Assembly (NCBI GenBank): GCA_017302655.1
Contig: JAFLDE010000004.1
Coordinates: 33,177-97,176, forward strand
From: Burkholderiales bacterium
GTDB taxonomy: Bacteria > Pseudomonadota > Gammaproteobacteria > Burkholderiales > Burkholderiaceae_C
Direction: 5' to 3'
Length of the DNA stretch: 64,000 bases
Part shown: piece by piece, positions 60,004-64,000 of the stretch
Layout of the letters: each line of letters opens with the position of its first letter
Numbering within the stretch: position 1 is the first letter of the stretch
Position numbers and translations under genes: made by a program
The notes under the pieces: model-generated
The model's input: only the letters and a program-made list of their open reading frames with translations
Told to the model about the DNA's origin: nothing
Database searches by the model: none

Positions 60004-62420
60004 GAGCCGGTCAATCGGGCTTCGAAGTCGTCCACCGGCATGGGCCGGCCAAAGTGCCAGCCTTGACCCAGATCGCAACCGAGTTGGCGCAGTTGCGCAT
60101 GCTGGGCATCGGTCTCCACCCCTTCGGCCACCACCTGCAAGCGCAGTGCCTGCGCCATGCCGATGATCGCGCGGACCAAGGGCTCGGCGTCCTGGCTGCC
60201 AGCACCAAGATCCTTCACGAAGCTCTGGTCGATCTTCAGCACATCGATGGGGAAGCGGCGGAGGTAAGACAGGGAGGAATAGCCGGTCCCGAAGTCGTCG
60301 ATGGCCAGGCGCACGCCGAGTTGGCGCAGCGCCAGGAATTGCTGCAGGGTCTGGCCGTGGTCGTCGAGCAGCAAGGATTCAGTGACTTCCAGCTCCAGCG
60401 CTGAAGCCGGCACGCCATGCGCGGCCAGCGCATCGGCCACCCGGTCGGCGAAGTGGCCGCGACGGAACTGGCGAACCGAGACATTCATCGCCAGGTGCAG
60501 CTCCGGGTGCCCAGCGTCCCGCCAGCGGCGTAGCGCCGCGCAGCATTGCTCGAGCACCCAATCACCGATCGGCTCGATGAGTCCGCTGTCCTCGGCCAAC
60601 GGGATGAATTGCGCAGGAGACACCGCGCCCAAGGTCGGGGAATGCCAGCGCAGCAAAGCCTCGGCGCCCACGAGGCGTCCGTCTACCAGTCCACGCTTGG
60701 GTTGGAAATGCAGGCTCAACTCAGCATCCGGCAGGGCACGGCGCAGCGCTCCCAGCAGGCGCACACGCTCCTCCGCGTCACGGCTCATCTTGGCGCTGTA
60801 GAAAGTATGGAAGCCGCGGCCCATCTCCTTCACCCGATGCAGAGCCGTCTCGGCGTGCTGCAGCAGCGAGTCGATTTCGTCACCGTCTTGCGGGAACAAG
60901 CTCAGACCCAAGCTCGCCCCCAGGTTGAGCTCCAAGTCTCCGACGCGGAAGGGATGGCGGAACAAGCCCAGCAGCTTGTCGGCCAAGGCCTCCGCTTCCG
61001 CGAGGTCACGCCCCCCCTCCAACAAGAGGCCAAATCGATCGCCACTCAGACGCACCACCAGGTCCCCCGCCCGCAGTCGATCGCGCAGACGCTCGGCGCA
61101 CGCGTTCAAGAGGGCATCGCCGATGACCGTGCCGTAGGACTCGTTGATGAGGCCGAACTGATCCAACCCCAGGCAGCCCACCAGCACCAAGCCGCCCCGT
61201 TCACTCACCCGCGCCACGGATTCAGCCAGGCGCTCGCTCATGAGCAAGCGGTTGGGCAGACCGGTCACTGGGTCATGACGCACCAGTTGCTCGATGCGCT
61301 GCGCAGCTTCGCGGCTTTCGGTGACATCCAGCAGCGTGCCCACTCGCCGGGATGGCAAGCCATCGCCGGCGCTTGCTGCCAGTGCCTGAGCCTGCACCTG
61401 AAGCCGAAACACGCGCTCACCCGAAACGGTGCCGAGCGGAAGTTCCAGGTCGGCAATCTGCTGGGGCTGGGCGAGTACCTGCCCGCGCAGCTGGGCGAGC
61501 GCGGCGCTGGTCTCTGCAGGCAAACCGGCGAGCAACTCTGAAAGAAGCGCCTCACGCTGTTCGCCACTGCCGAACCAATCGGCCAACTCCGGCGACCAGC
61601 GCAGCCGATCGCTGCCCGGTTCCCATTCCCACCAGCCCACCCGACTGGCCTGGCTGACCAGGCGAAGCTGCTGTTCGTGCCGCAGGCCTTCCTGCACTGC
61701 CTGCCGCTGACGGCGAAGGTCCACGTCGATGCAGTACATCTCGGGCTCGCCCCAGCCATTGCGCAGCATCACGTGGCTGGAATACACCGGCACCAAGCTG
61801 CCATCACGCCGCTGAAGCTCCAACTCCGCGGCCGGAATTTCCTCGCCATGCTCGATCCAACGTGCATGCAGGCGCACCACCTCGCCGCGCATGGCCGGCG
61901 GGATGATCAACTCCTCCAGCTGCCGGCCCAGCGCCTCCTCGCGCTTCCATCCGTAAAGGCGCTCGCTGGCCTCGTTCCAATAAATGACGCGGCGCTGGTC
62001 GTCATAGCCCTGCACGGCGGTGTGCGGGGTCTGGTCGAAGGCCGCACGGAAGCGTTGCTCGGCGTCGCGCCAGAGATCCAAACGGGTGCCCTCGCCTGGC
62101 AGGTCGGTGAGCGCACCGCACAACTGGCCGCCCCTGGCCACCACACTCAGCCGCGCCCACAGGCCGGCAGCAGGCCCGCCCGCCAACTTGAAGCGCCGGT
62201 TCAAGCGGCCGCCGCGAACCAGCGTGCTGCGCAGTGCGGCCAGCACGGCATCGCGTTCTGCCGGGTCGATGAGGCGGATGAAGCGCATGAGGCTGGTGCG
62301 CTCGCTCAAGCCCAGGGCTTGCGCCACATCGGCATCGAGCAACAGCCGCGCCCCCTGAGCCTGCCAAGCCCCAGCAAATCCATCGCAAGTCCAGTCACCC
62401 GGACTTCGATCCTCACGCAT
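60000..62420 (-). CDS. PAS-GGDEF-EAL protein, probable c-di-GMP phosphodiesterase
   Basis: 806 residues from the ATG at 62420. PAS-type segments lie at about 125-370. The GGDEF-like domain has SGDRF in place of GG(D/E)EF (VVRLSGDRFGLLLEGG), so cyclase activity is unlikely. The EAL domain looks complete: GAEALLRWHSP, LAMNVSVRQF, LELEVTESLLLDD, AIDDFGTGYSSLSYLRR, LKIDQSFVKDL and VVAEGVETDAQ. The degenerate half may bind GTP and regulate the phosphodiesterase. It is convergent with the kinase and divergent from mutS (98 bp). Confidence 0.93.
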   Translation of the reverse strand: MREDRSPGDWTCDGFAGAWQAQGARLLLDADVAQALGLSERTSLMRFIRLIDPAERDAVLAALRSTLVRGGRLNRRFKLAGGPAAGLWARLSVVARGGQLCGALTDLPGEGTRLDLWRDAEQRFRAAFDQTPHTAVQGYDDQRRVIYWNEASERLYGWKREEALGRQLEELIIPPAMRGEVVRLHARWIEHGEEIPAAELELQRRDGSLVPVYSSHVMLRNGWGEPEMYCIDVDLRRQRQAVQEGLRHEQQLRLVSQASRVGWWEWEPGSDRLRWSPELADWFGSGEQREALLSELLAGLPAETSAALAQLRGQVLAQPQQIADLELPLGTVSGERVFRLQVQAQALAASAGDGLPSRRVGTLLDVTESREAAQRIEQLVRHDPVTGLPNRLLMSERLAESVARVSERGGLVLVGCLGLDQFGLINESYGTVIGDALLNACAERLRDRLRAGDLVVRLSGDRFGLLLEGGRDLAEAEALADKLLGLFRHPFRVGDLELNLGASLGLSLFPQDGDEIDSLLQHAETALHRVKEMGRGFHTFYSAKMSRDAEERVRLLGALRRALPDAELSLHFQPKRGLVDGRLVGAEALLRWHSPTLGAVSPAQFIPLAEDSGLIEPIGDWVLEQCCAALRRWRDAGHPELHLAMNVSVRQFRRGHFADRVADALAAHGVPASALELEVTESLLLDDHGQTLQQFLALRQLGVRLAIDDFGTGYSSLSYLRRFPIDVLKIDQSFVKDLGAGSQDAEPLVRAIIGMAQALRLQVVAEGVETDAQHAQLRQLGCDLGQGWHFGRPMPVDDFEARLTGS

Positions 62421-62517
62421 GGATGCTTGTTCCAACGACTTCCCCCTGAGTTGGACTGACCCGACCGCCTGCACGCCCCTCAGGATAATCCGCCGCCCCC
62501 CCTTTTGACCATGCCCC

Positions 62518-64000
62518 GTGTCTGAGCACAACGCTTCACTGGAACACCACACCCCCTTGATGCAGCAATACCTGCGCATCAAGGCCGAGCACCAGGACCT
62601 GCTGGTGTTTTTCCGCATGGGTGACTTCTACGAGCTGTTCTACGAGGACGCCCGCAAGGCCAACCGCCTGCTTGACATCACGCTCACCGTGCGTGGCAGC
62701 AGCGGTGGCGAGCCGGTGGTGATGGCCGGTGTGCCGGTGGTGTCCCTGGAGGGCTACCTTGCCAAGCTCATCAAATTGGGGGAGTCGGTGGCGGTGGCCG
62801 AGCAGGTCGGCGAGGTGGGCGCCAGCAAAGGCCCGGTTGAACGCAAGGTGGTGCGCATCGTCACCCCGGGCACCATCCTGGAACCGGAGCTGCTGCCCGA
62901 CAAGCAGGATCAGCCACTGCTCGCGCTGCACGGCCTGCGTGGCCGCTTCGGCCTGGCCTGGGTGTCGCTGAGCCAAGGCGAGATCGGCCTCACCGAGTGC
63001 GACGCCGCCGAGCTGCCGGCCTGGCTGGCGCGCTTGGCGCCCGCCGAACTGCTGTTCGCGCGCGACCACGCCGCGCTCGGCCAGACCGAAGCGCTGGCCG
63101 GCTTGCGCGCCGCGCAGACGGCACGCCCACACTGGCAGTTCGAACCCGCGCTGGGCGCACACAAACTCTGCGAGCAGCTCGGCGTGGCCAGCCTGCAAGG
63201 GCATGGCGCCGAGTCCCTGGCGGCCGCCCAGGCCGCCAGCGGCGCGCTGCTGGCCTACCTGGAGCACACCCAGCAGCGCGCGCTGGCCCATGTGCGCAGC
63301 CTGCAGGTGCATCTGGGCAGCGAACTCGTCCTGCTGCCACCGGCTACGCAGCGCAATCTGGAGCTCACGCAGACCCTGCGCGGCGAGGACGCGCCGACGC
63401 TGCTGTCGCTGCTCGACACCTGCCGCAGCGGCATGGGCAGTCGAGCGCTGCGCCACTGGCTGACCCATCCGCAGCGCGACCGCAGCACCGCCAGTGCCCG
63501 CCTGGCCGCGATCGGCGCCCTGCAGGAGGCGGGTGTCGAGCCGCTGCGCGAGGCGCTGCGTCAGGTCAGCGATGTCGAGCGCATCACCTCGCGCATCGCC
63601 TTGCGCCAGGTGCGCCCGCGTGAGCTCTCCGGCCTGCGCCACACGCTGGCCACGCTGCCGGCGCTGCGCGCGGTCGTGCCCTTCGGCACGGCGCTGCTCG
63701 ACCAGTGCCTGGCCGACCTGTCGCCCGAGCCCGCCATCGCCGAGCTGCTGTTGCGCGCGGTGGCCGAGGAGCCCGCCGTGCTGTTGCGCGACGGCGGCGT
63801 GATCGCCACGGGCTTCGATGCCGAGCTGGACGAGCTGCGCGCCATCGGGCAGAACTGCGACGCTTTCCTGCTTGAGCTGGAGACCCGCGAGCGCGCTCGC
63901 ACCGGGATCGGCAACCTGCGGGTGCAGTTCAACAAGGTGCATGGCTTCTACCTCGAGGTCACCAGCTCGGGGCTGGACCGCGGGCCCGCCCACTACCAGC
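62518..64000 (+). CDS. mutS: DNA mismatch repair protein MutS, N-terminal part (runs off window)
   Basis: 494 codons to the window end with no stop. The GTG at 62518 is taken as the start; an ATG at 62560 in the same frame is possible. The start region reads [19 protein letters not shown], and the mismatch-binding Phe-X-Glu lies in [18 protein letters not shown]. Domain II ([19 protein letters not shown]) and the lever/clamp region ([29 protein letters not shown]) follow. The ATPase domain is outside the window. Confidence 0.97.
   Translation, partial: MSEHNASLEHHTPLMQQYLRIKAEHQDLLVFFRMGDFYELFYEDARKANRLLDITLTVRGSSGGEPVVMAGVPVVSLEGYLAKLIKLGESVAVAEQVGEVGASKGPVERKVVRIVTPGTILEPELLPDKQDQPLLALHGLRGRFGLAWVSLSQGEIGLTECDAAELPAWLARLAPAELLFARDHAALGQTEALAGLRAAQTARPHWQFEPALGAHKLCEQLGVASLQGHGAESLAAAQAASGALLAYLEHTQQRALAHVRSLQVHLGSELVLLPPATQRNLELTQTLRGEDAPTLLSLLDTCRSGMGSRALRHWLTHPQRDRSTASARLAAIGALQEAGVEPLREALRQVSDVERITSRIALRQVRPRELSGLRHTLATLPALRAVVPFGTALLDQCLADLSPEPAIAELLLRAVAEEPAVLLRDGGVIATGFDAELDELRAIGQNCDAFLLELETRERARTGIGNLRVQFNKVHGFYLEVTSSGLDRGPAHYQ

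Noticed and set aside
62420-62518. GATAAT at 62484-62489 as the -10 of a mutS promoter
   Set aside because: The nearest TTGGAC is 27 bp upstream, too far for a sigma-70 promoter, and no other -35 fits.
62536-63993. 485-codon minus-strand frame opposite mutS
   Set aside because: The plus strand encodes unmistakable MutS over the same bases; the antisense frame has no recognisable domain.

Overview
The window is GC-rich, densely coded chromosomal DNA from a betaproteobacterium, most likely order Burkholderiales (Comamonadaceae / Rubrivivax-Roseateles-like). The evidence is the gene families and their order: an sdhCDAB-sdhE-gltA block divergent from mdh, an mdh / CitE-like lyase pair, rpsU-yqeY, PEP-CTERM and TRAP transport genes, and many ATGA-type start/stop overlaps. 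Lineage is inferred from content and order only; no rRNA or tRNA gene was found.

Region 1 (1-13.2 kb) is accessory. A minus-strand cluster encodes a heavy-metal RND efflux pump (outer-membrane factor, a small anchored domain protein, periplasmic adaptor, HME-RND pump), two small exported proteins and an OmpR-type two-component pair, of which only the kinase N-terminus is in the window. Upstream lie a CzcI-like protein, a transglutaminase-like protein and a divergent CadR-type MerR regulator with a recognisable 19-bp-spacer promoter. A YnfA-like membrane protein and a Tn3-family transposase close the region, which looks like a metal-resistance island or transposon.

Region 2 (13.5-26.3 kb) is mixed core and lineage-specific: queG and tsaE with overlapping divergent start codons, an AMIN-amidase, upp, rlmB, a DUF1624 acyltransferase-like protein, a PEP-CTERM protein behind a near-consensus sigma-54 promoter, DUF2189, DUF2788, an HtrA protease, and a 1275-residue kinase carrying four tandem PAS copies.

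Region 3 (26.3-41.7 kb) is central metabolism: purL, a nucleoside salvage operon (ribokinase, nucleoside hydrolase, MTA/SAH-deaminase-type amidohydrolase), the sdhCDAB-sdhE-gltA operon, mdh, a CitE-like lyase and rpsU. Between sdhB and sdhE sits an 8-bp tandem repeat that builds a ladder of ATGA stop/start sites; this is the most unusual small-scale structure in the window.

Region 4 (41.7-54.1 kb): yqeY, a DUF442-type protein, a TRAP transporter whose binding-protein gene is convergent to its permease genes, pmbA, darP, mog, an S9 peptidase, DUF502, cysE, trmJ and suhB.

Region 5 (54.1-64 kb) is a signalling island: a REC-Hpt protein and an excisionase-fold REC protein diverge from a REC / HD-GYP / solute-binding protein / PAS kinase operon, followed by a convergent PAS-GGDEF-EAL protein with a degenerate GGDEF. 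It reads as a phosphorelay tied to c-di-GMP breakdown and is the best candidate here for an uncharacterised system. The window ends inside mutS.
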